Positions 8,563 to 15,837 of a stretch of DNA of 64,000 nucleotides are shown one piece after another. The notes beneath the pieces are model-generated. The model saw nothing but the letters and a program-made list of their open reading frames with translations, made no database searches and was not told where the DNA came from. This stretch comes from Viridibacterium silvisoli (GTDB lineage: Bacteria; Pseudomonadota; Gammaproteobacteria; Burkholderiales; Rhodocyclaceae), in assembly GCF_036017035.1 (NCBI RefSeq), contig NZ_JAYXHS010000002.1:248001-312000 (forward strand). The letters are read 5' to 3'. Every line of letters starts with the position of its first letter. The first letter of the stretch is position 1. A program made the translations under genes and the position numbers.

Positions 8563-8856
8563 TTACTTTTCCTTCTTCTTTGCCTTGGCTTCTTTCTTCA
8601 GGTTCTTGAACATTTCGGACTTATGAGCACGCAGGTACTCGATAACTTCGAAATCATCCTTGCGGATCTTGTTCAGGTCGATCTGCTCGATGTGGACCAA
8701 GCGGAGCAGGGCTTGAACCGGACGCGGAACATTGCGACCGCTTTCATAACGGGAGCCGCCACTTTGCGTCACACCGATCTTGGACCAGAACTGCGATTGA
8801 TTCAGGCCCAACTTGCGGCGGATTTCGCGAACATCAACGTTTTCAATTGTTTTCAT
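8563..8856 (-). CDS. Small XRE-type helix-turn-helix regulator with a Lys-rich tail
   Basis: A 97-residue protein with a single HTH of the XRE/Cro-C1 type (residues about 9-60: IRRKLGLNQSQFWSKIGVTQS, then RYESGR). The last 15 residues are almost all Lys, Ala and Glu (KKEAKAKKKEK). Such a tail could add non-specific DNA contact or be a disordered extension. No partner gene is adjacent: queD and lysC are unrelated housekeeping genes. There is therefore no toxin-antitoxin or phage context. Its target is unknown; the palindrome 230 bases upstream is a candidate operator. Confidence 0.8.
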   Translation of the reverse strand: MKTIENVDVREIRRKLGLNQSQFWSKIGVTQSGGSRYESGRNVPRPVQALLRLVHIEQIDLNKIRKDDFEVIEYLRAHKSEMFKNLKKEAKAKKKEK

Positions 8857-9300
8857 GTCTTTGTACCTGTACCTGTGTATACGATGCAGAAAATTTCATT
8901 CATTCCTGGACCTCCGGGCCCGCATAGAGAGTTCTGGTAAATGAGCACGTTCATGCACAAGGCATTTGTTCGTTGCTCGCTAGACCGGAGCTACCTCTCG
9001 CCGTCTGTTCTTGTTTCTGCAGCGCATTCCATCTGACCAATCTCCGGCCAAGCAGGTACTGCGGAGCGGCGGGCTTCTTCTGATCTATAACTTTAGTTAT
9101 AGACGTATAAAGTATAGATCAATATCTCGACAACATACAACCTTGTCCAGCCTGCTTTTCAGGCCCGTTTTGCAAATAAGTGTTAGCGAATTGTTGACGG
9201 CTTGAGGCGGGTGGAAAACGCCATTGCATCAAGAGGGTAGGCGAGTTGGCGGAATCAGCTAAAATAACGGGCTCTCCAACTTCAAGCTAGTCACTGCAAG
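8857..9300. other. Gene-free region, relatively AT-rich, between the XRE regulator and lysC
   Basis: About 440 bases without a convincing gene; a 64-codon frame at 9011-9205 has no family-like features. It must hold the promoters of both divergent genes. Base composition falls well below the surrounding GC level at 9080-9190. A nested inverted repeat lies at 9082-9120. A TAAAAT motif just upstream of lysC could be a -10 element. Confidence 0.6.
9082..9120. repeat. Nested AT-rich inverted repeat, operator-like
   Basis: TCTATAAC (9084-9091) and GTTATAGA (9096-9103) form a perfect 8-bp palindrome with a 4-base loop. A second palindrome shares the left arm: GATCTATA (9082-9089) pairs with TATAGATC (9113-9120), and CTTTA/TAAAG extends it with one bulge. 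The two structures exclude each other. This is the pattern of overlapping binding sites for a dimeric regulator. Confidence 0.6.
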
Positions 9301-10530
9301 ATGGCACTGATCGTTCAAAAATATGGTGGCACCTCGGTGGGTAATCCCGAGCGGATAAAGAATGTCGCGCGCCGCGTCGCCGCAGCGCAGGCTGCGGGTG
9401 ACCAGATCGTGGTGGTGGTTTCTGCCATGAGCGGCGAGACGAATCGCCTGATTGGTCTGGCCAAGGAAATCCAGCCGAACCCGGATGCGCGCGAACTTGA
9501 CGTGGTCGTTTCGACCGGCGAACAAGTCACTATCGGTTTGTTGTGCATGGCGCTGATCGAGCGTGGCGTGAAGGCACGCAGCTATACCGGTGCGCAGGTC
9601 CGCATCCTGACGGATAGTTCGTTCACCAAGGCGCGCATTCTCAAGATCGATGAAGATCGCATGCGTAAAGATCTCGATGACGGACACGTCATCGTGGTGG
9701 CTGGCTTCCAGGGTGTGGATGATCTTGGCAACATCACGACGCTGGGCCGCGGCGGTTCGGACACCACCGGCGTTGCCCTGGCGGCTGCGTTGCGCGCGGA
9801 CGAGTGCCAGATCTACACCGACGTCGATGGCGTCTATACGACCGACCCGCGCATCGTGCCCGAGGCACGCAAGCTCGATCGCATCACATTCGAAGAGATG
9901 CTGGAAATGGCCAGCCTCGGTTCAAAGATTCTGCAGATTCGTTCGGTCGAGTTTGCGGGCAAGTACAAAGTCAGATTGCGGGTGCTCTCCAGCTTCGAGG
10001 AAGGTGGCGAAGGGACCCTGATTACATTCGAGGAAGACATCAAGATGGAACAACCGATCATTTCCGGTATCGCCTTCAACCGCGATGAAGCCAAACTCAC
10101 CGTTCTGGGCGTGCCTGACCGTCCCGGTATCGCGTACCAGATCCTCGGCCCGATCGCTGACGCCAATATCGACGTCGACATGATCATCCAGAACGTCAGT
10201 CATGATGGCCTGACCGACTTCTCGTTCACCGTCAATCGCAACGACTACGAGCGTACGACGAAGATCCTCGAGGACGTGAAGGCACATGCTGGCGCGCGCG
10301 AAGTGCGTGGCGATCGCTCGATGGCCAAGGTGTCGGTGGTGGGTGTTGGTATGCGCTCGCACGTGGGCATCGCCAGCAAGATGTTCCGTACGCTGGCCGA
10401 AGAGGGCATCAATATCCAGATGATCTCGACCTCGGAAATCAAGATTTCTGTGGCGATCGACGAGAAGTATCTGGAGCTGGCCGTGCGTGTTTTGCACAAG
10501 GCGTTCGAGCTGGATCAGGTCGGCGCGTGA
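9301..10530 (+). CDS. lysC: Aspartate kinase
   Basis: A 409-residue cytoplasmic enzyme that phosphorylates aspartate, the first step to lysine, threonine, methionine and diaminopimelate. The kinase domain opens with KYGGTSVGNPERI and includes VVSAMSGETNRLI and the TTLGRGGSDTTGVALAA nucleotide-binding loop. Two C-terminal ACT domains (about residues 265-409) provide feedback control by end products, usually lysine and threonine in this subclass. The single-domain type without a homoserine dehydrogenase fusion is usual for beta-proteobacteria. It is transcribed alone, followed by two tRNA genes. Confidence 0.95.
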   Translation: MALIVQKYGGTSVGNPERIKNVARRVAAAQAAGDQIVVVVSAMSGETNRLIGLAKEIQPNPDARELDVVVSTGEQVTIGLLCMALIERGVKARSYTGAQVRILTDSSFTKARILKIDEDRMRKDLDDGHVIVVAGFQGVDDLGNITTLGRGGSDTTGVALAAALRADECQIYTDVDGVYTTDPRIVPEARKLDRITFEEMLEMASLGSKILQIRSVEFAGKYKVRLRVLSSFEEGGEGTLITFEEDIKMEQPIISGIAFNRDEAKLTVLGVPDRPGIAYQILGPIADANIDVDMIIQNVSHDGLTDFSFTVNRNDYERTTKILEDVKAHAGAREVRGDRSMAKVSVVGVGMRSHVGIASKMFRTLAEEGINIQMISTSEIKISVAIDEKYLELAVRVLHKAFELDQVGA

Positions 10531-10579
10531 GTTCTTTGTCGGAAGTGAGAGGAAACATCACTTCTGACACGGAATCGAA

Positions 10580-10608
10580 TTGACGGGAGGGCGCGCTGCG
10601 GCTAACAT
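10580..10608 (+). promoter_or_regulatory. Sigma-70 promoter of tRNA-Ser(GCU)
   Basis: TTGACG (10580-10585), a 17-base spacer, TAACAT (10603-10608). Predicted start is about 6 bases before the mature tRNA. Confidence 0.75.
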
Positions 10609-10620
10609 GCGCGCTCTTTT

Positions 10621-10713
10621 GGAGAAGTGGCCGAGAGGTCGAAGGCACTCCCCTGCTAAGGGAGCATACGGTCAAAAACTGTATCAAGGGTTCGAATCCC
10701 TTCTTCTCCGCCA
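10621..10713 (+). tRNA. tRNA-Ser (anticodon GCU)
   Basis: A 93-base class II tRNA. Acceptor GGAGAAG/CTTCTCC, discriminator G, encoded CCA. The anticodon stem CTCCC/GGGAG encloses CTGCTAA with anticodon GCT at 10655-10657. It has a long variable arm (CATACGG...CTGTAT) and T arm AAGGG-TTCGAAT-CCCTT. It reads AGC and AGU. Confidence 0.97.
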
Positions 10714-10743
10714 AAGAAACTCACAAAATAATCGTGAGAGTAG

Positions 10744-10772
10744 TTGCGGAATTGTTGCAGTGCTTATACAAT
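10744..10772 (+). promoter_or_regulatory. Sigma-70 promoter of tRNA-Arg(ACG)
   Basis: TTGCGG (10744-10749), a 17-base spacer, TACAAT (10767-10772). The start would fall about 6 bases before the tRNA, so this tRNA need not depend on the upstream one. Confidence 0.65.
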
Positions 10773-10784
10773 GCCGCTCCTTTA

Positions 10785-10861
10785 GCGCCCGTAGCTCATC
10801 TGGATAGAGTACTTGGCTACGAACCAAGGGGTAGGAGGTTCGAATCCTTCCGGGCGCGCCA
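10785..10861 (+). tRNA. tRNA-Arg (anticodon ACG)
   Basis: A 77-base tRNA. Acceptor GCGCCCG/CGGGCGC, discriminator G, encoded CCA. Anticodon stem CTTGG/CCAAG encloses CTACGAA, anticodon ACG at 10819-10821. The A at the wobble position is expected to be edited to inosine by TadA so that it reads CGU, CGC and CGA. Confidence 0.97.
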
Positions 10862-10869
10862 GATGCAAG

Positions 10870-10905
10870 AAAATGGCTCAGATCGAAAGATCTGAGCCAT
10901 TTTTC
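10870..10905. terminator. Strong bidirectional terminator after the tRNA pair
   Basis: AAAATGGCTCAGATC-GAAA-GATCTGAGCCATTTTT: a 15-bp perfect stem with a GAAA loop and flanking A and T runs. It serves tRNA-Arg and the convergent pseudouridine synthase gene. Confidence 0.92.
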
Positions 10906-10968
10906 TTTTCTGCGTCTCTTTTGTTTGGCAAAGGCGCTGGCCGAGAGCGCCAGCGCCTTTCTGTCCTG

Positions 10969-12195
10969 TTAGAACTTCTCGTGATCGCCCAGATAGCGCC
11001 ACTTGCCGGGTGGTAGCTTGGCGAGCTTCACCTGGCCGATACGCACGCGCTTGAGGCCGACGACACGCAGGCCGACCAGCTCGCACATGCGGCGGATCTG
11101 GCGCTTGCGGCCTTCGCGCAGCGCGAAGCGCAGCTGGTCTTCGTTCTGCCAGCTCACCTTGGCGGGCTGCAGGGCGACGCCGTCCAGCATCAGGCCATGA
11201 TTGAGCAGCTTGAGATCGTCGAAGGACAGCGGCCCTTCCACGCGCACCAGATACTCTTTTTCAACATCGCTCTTTTCGCCGATCAGTTGCTTGGCAATGC
11301 GGCCATCCTGCGTCAGTACCAGCAGGCCGGTGGAGTCGATGTCGAGGCGTCCGGCAGGCGCTAGCTTGCGCAGGTGGCGTGCTTCGACGCGACGCTTGAT
11401 CGGGTCTTCTTCCCAGTGGTTCTCCGGCGTGATGAGCACGCTGGCGGGCTCGTAGCCATCTTCTGCCTGACCCGACACGTAACCCACCGGCTTGTGCAGC
11501 AGGATGGTGACGCGCTGCGTCTGGGTGGTCTCCGCAATCGGTGTCAGCTCGATCTTCTGGTCGGGCAGGATCTTGCTGCCCAGCTCATCGATGACTACGC
11601 CATCTACCTTCACCCAGCCGCGCTCGATGTAGTCATCAGCTTCGCGGCGCGAGCACAGCCCGAGTTCGGCCATGCGCTTGGAGAGGCGCACCGAGCCATC
11701 GGCATCCTTGATCTGCGGTGCGCTTTGCCGCTTCGCTGCGGGGCGGCGAGGGCGCTCCGTGCGTTCTGTGTCGACGCCATCAGCGCCGCGGGTACGGCGC
11801 TCGTGCGGACGGGCCGGCCCGGTGTCGTTGTAATCGCGCGGTTTGGCAGGGCGCAGATCGGGGTTGAAGGTCGGGCTGGCCTCGCGCGTCGAGCGACGTA
11901 CCCTGGGGGCATCCTCTTCGCCGCGTTGCGACCGGCTGCGTGGTGTCTCGTCGCGCTTCGCGAATTGCGAGGCGGGAGCCGGGCGTGCGCGCGGCGCAGC
12001 TGCCTCAGGCTCGCTCTCTTCGCGGCGCGGTGGCTTGCGCTTCGCTTCCTGAGCCTTGGCCTCGGCGGTCGAGATACGCGGTTTGACGACACCACTTGCA
12101 CGGACGGGTGCGCGCCGTGGCGTACCAGGTACTCGCTTTTCCGGTGCGGCCTTGGTGGGCAAGCTGAGTTTCTTGGGTTTTTCAGTATCGGACAT
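10969..12195 (-). CDS. RsuA/RluB/E/F-family rRNA pseudouridine synthase with a long basic N-terminal extension
   Basis: A 408-residue protein. Residues 1 to about 165 are low-complexity and rich in Arg, Pro, Ala and Glu, probably disordered and RNA-binding. An S4 domain follows (RLSKRMAELGLCSRREADDY), then the catalytic domain. The catalytic Asp is in AGRLDIDSTGLLVLTQDG, and the C-terminal REGRKRQIRRMCELVG is diagnostic. The HKPVGYVSG motif is closer to RluF than to RluB, but the exact 23S target uridine is uncertain. A second RsuA-family enzyme lies 246 bases upstream on the same strand. Extensions of this kind occur in beta-proteobacterial homologues. Confidence 0.85.
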   Translation of the reverse strand: MSDTEKPKKLSLPTKAAPEKRVPGTPRRAPVRASGVVKPRISTAEAKAQEAKRKPPRREESEPEAAAPRARPAPASQFAKRDETPRSRSQRGEEDAPRVRRSTREASPTFNPDLRPAKPRDYNDTGPARPHERRTRGADGVDTERTERPRRPAAKRQSAPQIKDADGSVRLSKRMAELGLCSRREADDYIERGWVKVDGVVIDELGSKILPDQKIELTPIAETTQTQRVTILLHKPVGYVSGQAEDGYEPASVLITPENHWEEDPIKRRVEARHLRKLAPAGRLDIDSTGLLVLTQDGRIAKQLIGEKSDVEKEYLVRVEGPLSFDDLKLLNHGLMLDGVALQPAKVSWQNEDQLRFALREGRKRQIRRMCELVGLRVVGLKRVRIGQVKLAKLPPGKWRYLGDHEKF

Positions 12196-12355
12196 GAGGT
12201 GTTCGGGATCGATTCAGTTCGGGATTCCGTGTGCATGACACGGCAAGGGAAGCGTGCAAGATCGTGCGCAGGGTCGATGCATTGTAGGTGCCGGGCAGGT
12301 GGTCCGGCAGGTAAACATTCGTAGCTCGTCCGCTGGCTTCATTCCAGCGCCAGAC

Positions 12356-12427
12356 CATTCGTGACTTTGTCGACTTCGCCTTGCCGGGCCTCAGCACTGC
12401 TTCCGGCCCGCCTTCGCGGCACGAATG
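12356..12427. repeat. Intergenic palindrome sharing a core with the one at 25.4 kb
   Basis: Outer arms CATTCGTG (12356-12363) and CACGAATG (12420-12427) are perfect complements, and GGGCC/GGCCC pairs inside. The centre at 12375-12401 is nearly the same as 25459-25484, including an identical 14 bases (GCCTCAGCACTGCT). Both copies are intergenic, between minus-strand genes. Confidence 0.6.
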
Positions 12428-12441
12428 ATCCGGCAATGGCA

Positions 12442-13161
12442 TCAGGTGTTGTAGCCAAGTAATGCCAGATGCTTCGGCCGCAGATAGCACCAGTCACCCA
12501 GCTCCAGCTCCGGCAAGGAGCCATCCTCCATCGACAGGTTACCGACGGCGAAGCGATGCAATGCGTCGACGTGGTTGCCGGCTGCCGCGATCATGCGTTT
12601 GACCAGGTGGTACTGGCCCTGGTCGACGACGAGTTCGATCTGCTTGTCGCTCACGCGCTTCGCCTGCAAGGCACGCGAAGGCTCGTTTTCATCAACCAGT
12701 TGCACGCCCTCCAGCAGTTTGCGGATCTGCTCGTCATCTACCGGCTGGTTGGTGGTGGCGCGATAGCTCTTCGTCACCTGACGCTTGGCGGACGAGATGG
12801 AGTGGATGAACTGGCCGTCGTCAGAGAACAGCAGCAGGCCGGTGGTGTCGACGTCGAGTCTGCCAACGCTCTGGGCGCCGCGCAGCACGACGGGGTCGGG
12901 CAGCAGGTTGTAGATCGTCTCGTTGTGCTTGGGCTTGTGCGAGCACTCATAACGCGGCGGCTTGTTCATCGCGATGTATACCTTCTCGGCGTACTCCCAT
13001 TCCCAGTCGTTGAGTTCGAAAGTGAAGTCGGTCGTGTCGTATTCCTGGAAGGGGTCGTTGACGACCACGCCGCCGATTTTGACTTCGCCTTCACGGATGG
13101 CCTTGCGGCACTCCTTGCGCGAGCCGAAGCCTTGGGACTGGAGAATTCTGTCGAGTTGCAT
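12442..13161 (-). CDS. rsuA: 16S rRNA pseudouridine synthase, RsuA-like
   Basis: A 239-residue enzyme that isomerises a uridine in small-subunit rRNA (U516 in E. coli). It has an N-terminal S4 domain (MQLDRILQSQGFGSRKECRK) and the catalytic domain with Asp in VGRLDVDTTGLLLFSDDG. The motif EGQY-type region reads DQGQYHLVKRMIAAAGNHV, the RsuA form of the C-terminal signature. NKPPRYECSHKP replaces the usual KP-G motif. Length matches E. coli RsuA (231). A role on 16S rather than 23S rRNA is inferred from these motifs. Confidence 0.78.
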   Translation of the reverse strand: MQLDRILQSQGFGSRKECRKAIREGEVKIGGVVVNDPFQEYDTTDFTFELNDWEWEYAEKVYIAMNKPPRYECSHKPKHNETIYNLLPDPVVLRGAQSVGRLDVDTTGLLLFSDDGQFIHSISSAKRQVTKSYRATTNQPVDDEQIRKLLEGVQLVDENEPSRALQAKRVSDKQIELVVDQGQYHLVKRMIAAAGNHVDALHRFAVGNLSMEDGSLPELELGDWCYLRPKHLALLGYNT

Positions 13162-13189
13162 GTGTATTGGGGAGTGGTATCGAGAGGGT

Positions 13190-13951
13190 CTAGAGAGCGT
13201 AGGTGAGCAGGCGCTGCAGGAACAGCGCGCCCAGTCCCAGCGGGAAGCTGACGCCGCCGCGTCGTTTCAGCATGTCGCGTACGCGTGCTTCGTCATCCAG
13301 CATCTGTGTCACTTCGTGGGTGATGGTGCGGGCCCGCGCGTAATACAGGCCCTCGGCCGTGCAGGCCACCAGGATGCGCAGGGCGATGAATGCGGCGAAG
13401 CTCAGCTGCGATGCGCCGCTGCTGGCGATGCCACACAGCAGCATGCTTTCGATGAAAAACAGTAGCGTGCCGGTGCGGTACAGCTTGCGATAGAGAAACC
13501 AGACCGAGCCGAAGAACAGGGCAGACCACATGAACCCGGTGCGTGGCGTTGCCTGATGCCAGCGTCGTGCATAGCTTGCGTCCTGAGTGAAGGCCAGCAG
13601 GCGTTCATGGCCGATATCGGGTTCGCTCTGCGGTTCGTCGAAAGCCGGATCGTCGGGGTTGTATTCCCACTCTTCGAGCTTGTAGCGATCTGCAGCGATG
13701 GCCGCGAGGATTTCGCGCGCCTGCGCAGCATGACGGGCCGGCACGCGTATGCGTACGCCATCGAGTGCATAGGCGAGATAGCCGAAATAGTGCGCGGTAT
13801 TGACGTCATCGACCACTGCGGGCACGCCACCGGCTACGAGCGTCGCCCGCAAGATGGCAGCTTCCGCAGGCTTGAGGCGCTGCTCGACGATCACCATGTC
13901 GTCGCCCGCGTGCATGTCGCATGGCGTGGCGGGATCGTCGTGGCCGGCCAT
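13190..13951 (-). CDS. Conserved membrane protein with a DUF2007-like N-terminus, coupled to mutL
   Basis: Start at ATG 13951, one base after the mutL stop (TGAGATG), so translation is probably coupled; in-frame ATG 13987 lies inside mutL. About 253 residues. Residues 15-85 (MVIVEQRLKPAEAAILRATLVAGGVP, then VRIRVPARHAAQAREIL) resemble the DUF2007 putative signal-transducing domain. An acidic linker follows, then a C-terminal region with about three or four hydrophobic segments (from GFMWSALFFGSVWFLYRKLY) resembling DUF2628-type membrane proteins. Function is unknown. Its position after mutL is suggestive only of co-expression, not of repair. Confidence 0.7.
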   Translation of the reverse strand: MAGHDDPATPCDMHAGDDMVIVEQRLKPAEAAILRATLVAGGVPAVVDDVNTAHYFGYLAYALDGVRIRVPARHAAQAREILAAIAADRYKLEEWEYNPDDPAFDEPQSEPDIGHERLLAFTQDASYARRWHQATPRTGFMWSALFFGSVWFLYRKLYRTGTLLFFIESMLLCGIASSGASQLSFAAFIALRILVACTAEGLYYARARTITHEVTQMLDDEARVRDMLKRRGGVSFPLGLGALFLQRLLTYAL

Positions 13952-13952
13952 C

Positions 13953-15761
13953 TCACTGGCCTCGCATGAAGAGCTTGTCGAGTTCATTCATCGACAACTG
14001 CACCCAGGTCGGGCGGCCGTGATTGCACTGGTCGGCGCGCTCGGTCGCCTCCATGTCGCGCAAGAGCGCATTCATCTCTGGAAGCGTGAGCTGCCGGTTG
14101 GCGCGCACCGCGCCGTGGCAGGCCATGGTGCCGAGCAGCTCGTTGCGACGCGCGGCGATCACTTCGGTTGCGGGAAAGTCACGCAGTTCTGCGAGCAAGG
14201 CACGCAGCAACTCGGTGACGGAGGCGCGCGCCAGCAGCACCGGTACGCTGCGCACCGACAGTTCGTTGGGACCGGCCGGTGCAACATCGAAGCCCATGCG
14301 CTGAAGTGTGTCGGCGTGGTCTTCGGCGGTTGCCATCTCGATCTTGCTGGCGTTGAACACGGCAGGAATCAGCAGGCGTTGCACGCCGGGTGTGCCTTCG
14401 AGCACGTGCTTGAGCTGCTCGTAGAGAATGCGTTCGTGGGCGGCGTGCATGTCGACCAACACCAAGCCCGTTTCGTTTTGCGCCAGCACGAAGACGCCGT
14501 GCAATTGTGCGATGGCGTAACCCAGCGGCGCGCCTTGCGTGGTTTGCGGCAAGGGGCGCGGGGCGATGTCCGCAGCCGGGTTGCGCGGCGCGAAGTTGCT
14601 CAACGATGCGCTCAGTGAGGACGCAACCGATTCGAAAGCCGGCGAGCGGCTCAGCGGGCGCTCGAACTGCGTCGGCGAGAAATAACGCGCCAGCGCAGGC
14701 TCTTCCACGCCGAGGTGTACCTGTTCGGTCGGGCTGGCATAGGCCACGTATTCGTCCACCACGGGCGCGGCGACGGCCGCCTGCACAGGCGCAGCCAGCG
14801 TGCGCGTCAATGCGTGGAAAACAAACTGATGGATCGCGCGCCCTTCGCGGAAACGCACTTCCGTCTTCGCCGGATGCACATTCACATCCACGCCCGCAGG
14901 ATCAAGCTCGAGGAACAGTGCATACGCCGGATGGCGATTGCCGTGCAGGATGTCTGCATAAGCTTCGCGCAGCGCATGCTGGATGATCTTGTCGCGTACG
15001 AAGCGACCATTGACGTAGAAGTACTGCCCGTCACGATTGCTGCGTGCATAGGCCGGCAACGAAGCGAAGCCGAACAGGCGCAAGCCGCTGGCTGCGACGT
15101 CCACCACGCGTGCCTGCTCCATGAAATCGTCGCCGAGAATTTCGCGTGCGCGGCGTTCCGCATCGCCCGGTGCGAGACGCAGATTGACGCGGCCGTTGTG
15201 CGACAGCTGGAAGCCGACTTCAGGACGTGCCAGCGCCACGCGGCGGAAAGCGTCATCGCAATGGCCGTATTCGGTCGAGTCCGACTTCATGAACTTCCGG
15301 CGTGCCGGCGTGTTGTAGTACAGATCTTCGACCTCGACGACCGTGCCGCCATTCAATGCTGCCGGCATCGGCTCGTGATCGCGCTCGCTGACCTTCCACG
15401 CATGGCTGGCGCCGCGTGCACGGCTGGTGATCTTGGTGCGGGCCACCGAGGAAATGGCGGCCAGCGCTTCGCCGCGAAAGCCCATCGTGCCGACGGCTTC
15501 CAGATCTTCGAGCGAAGCAATCTTGCTTGTCGCATGACGTTCCAGCGCCAGCGCCAGGTCCTCCTTGTCGATGCCGCAACCATCGTCGGTGATGCGCAAC
15601 TGCTTGATGCCGCCTTGCGTGAGCTGTACCTCGATAGCCTTGCTGCCGGCATCAAGTGAATTCTCCAGCAACTCCTTGAGCACCGACGCGGGGCGTTCAA
15701 CCACCTCGCCGGCAGCGATCTGGTTGATGAGGACTTCGGGAAGCTTGCGGATGGTGGGCAT
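13953..15761 (-). CDS. mutL: DNA mismatch repair protein MutL (endonuclease type)
   Basis: A 602-residue GHKL ATPase that links mismatch recognition by MutS to strand removal. The N-terminal ATPase shows ELLENSLDAGS, DDGCGI and GFRGEALAAISSV, and the C-terminal half dimerises. At residue 437 the sequence DMHAAHERILYE fits the endonuclease metal-site motif D-x-H-A-x2-E-x4-E, with Met at the variable second position as in Pseudomonas-type MutL. This suggests a nicking MutL that does not need MutH, unlike E. coli. It follows the amidase and tsaE on the same strand, the order also found in enterobacteria (tsaE-amiB-mutL). Confidence 0.95.
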   Translation of the reverse strand: MPTIRKLPEVLINQIAAGEVVERPASVLKELLENSLDAGSKAIEVQLTQGGIKQLRITDDGCGIDKEDLALALERHATSKIASLEDLEAVGTMGFRGEALAAISSVARTKITSRARGASHAWKVSERDHEPMPAALNGGTVVEVEDLYYNTPARRKFMKSDSTEYGHCDDAFRRVALARPEVGFQLSHNGRVNLRLAPGDAERRAREILGDDFMEQARVVDVAASGLRLFGFASLPAYARSNRDGQYFYVNGRFVRDKIIQHALREAYADILHGNRHPAYALFLELDPAGVDVNVHPAKTEVRFREGRAIHQFVFHALTRTLAAPVQAAVAAPVVDEYVAYASPTEQVHLGVEEPALARYFSPTQFERPLSRSPAFESVASSLSASLSNFAPRNPAADIAPRPLPQTTQGAPLGYAIAQLHGVFVLAQNETGLVLVDMHAAHERILYEQLKHVLEGTPGVQRLLIPAVFNASKIEMATAEDHADTLQRMGFDVAPAGPNELSVRSVPVLLARASVTELLRALLAELRDFPATEVIAARRNELLGTMACHGAVRANRQLTLPEMNALLRDMEATERADQCNHGRPTWVQLSMNELDKLFMRGQ

Positions 15762-15837
15762 GCGCGGAATCAGGCGGCAAAGGCGAGATTATAGGCCTTG
15801 CGCCGCCTGACCCAGATGCCCTTGGCGGGCGGCGCTG

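Noticed and set aside
9011..9205. 64-codon plus-strand frame in the gap before lysC
   Set aside because: No ribosome site, no family pattern, and it runs through the palindrome region.
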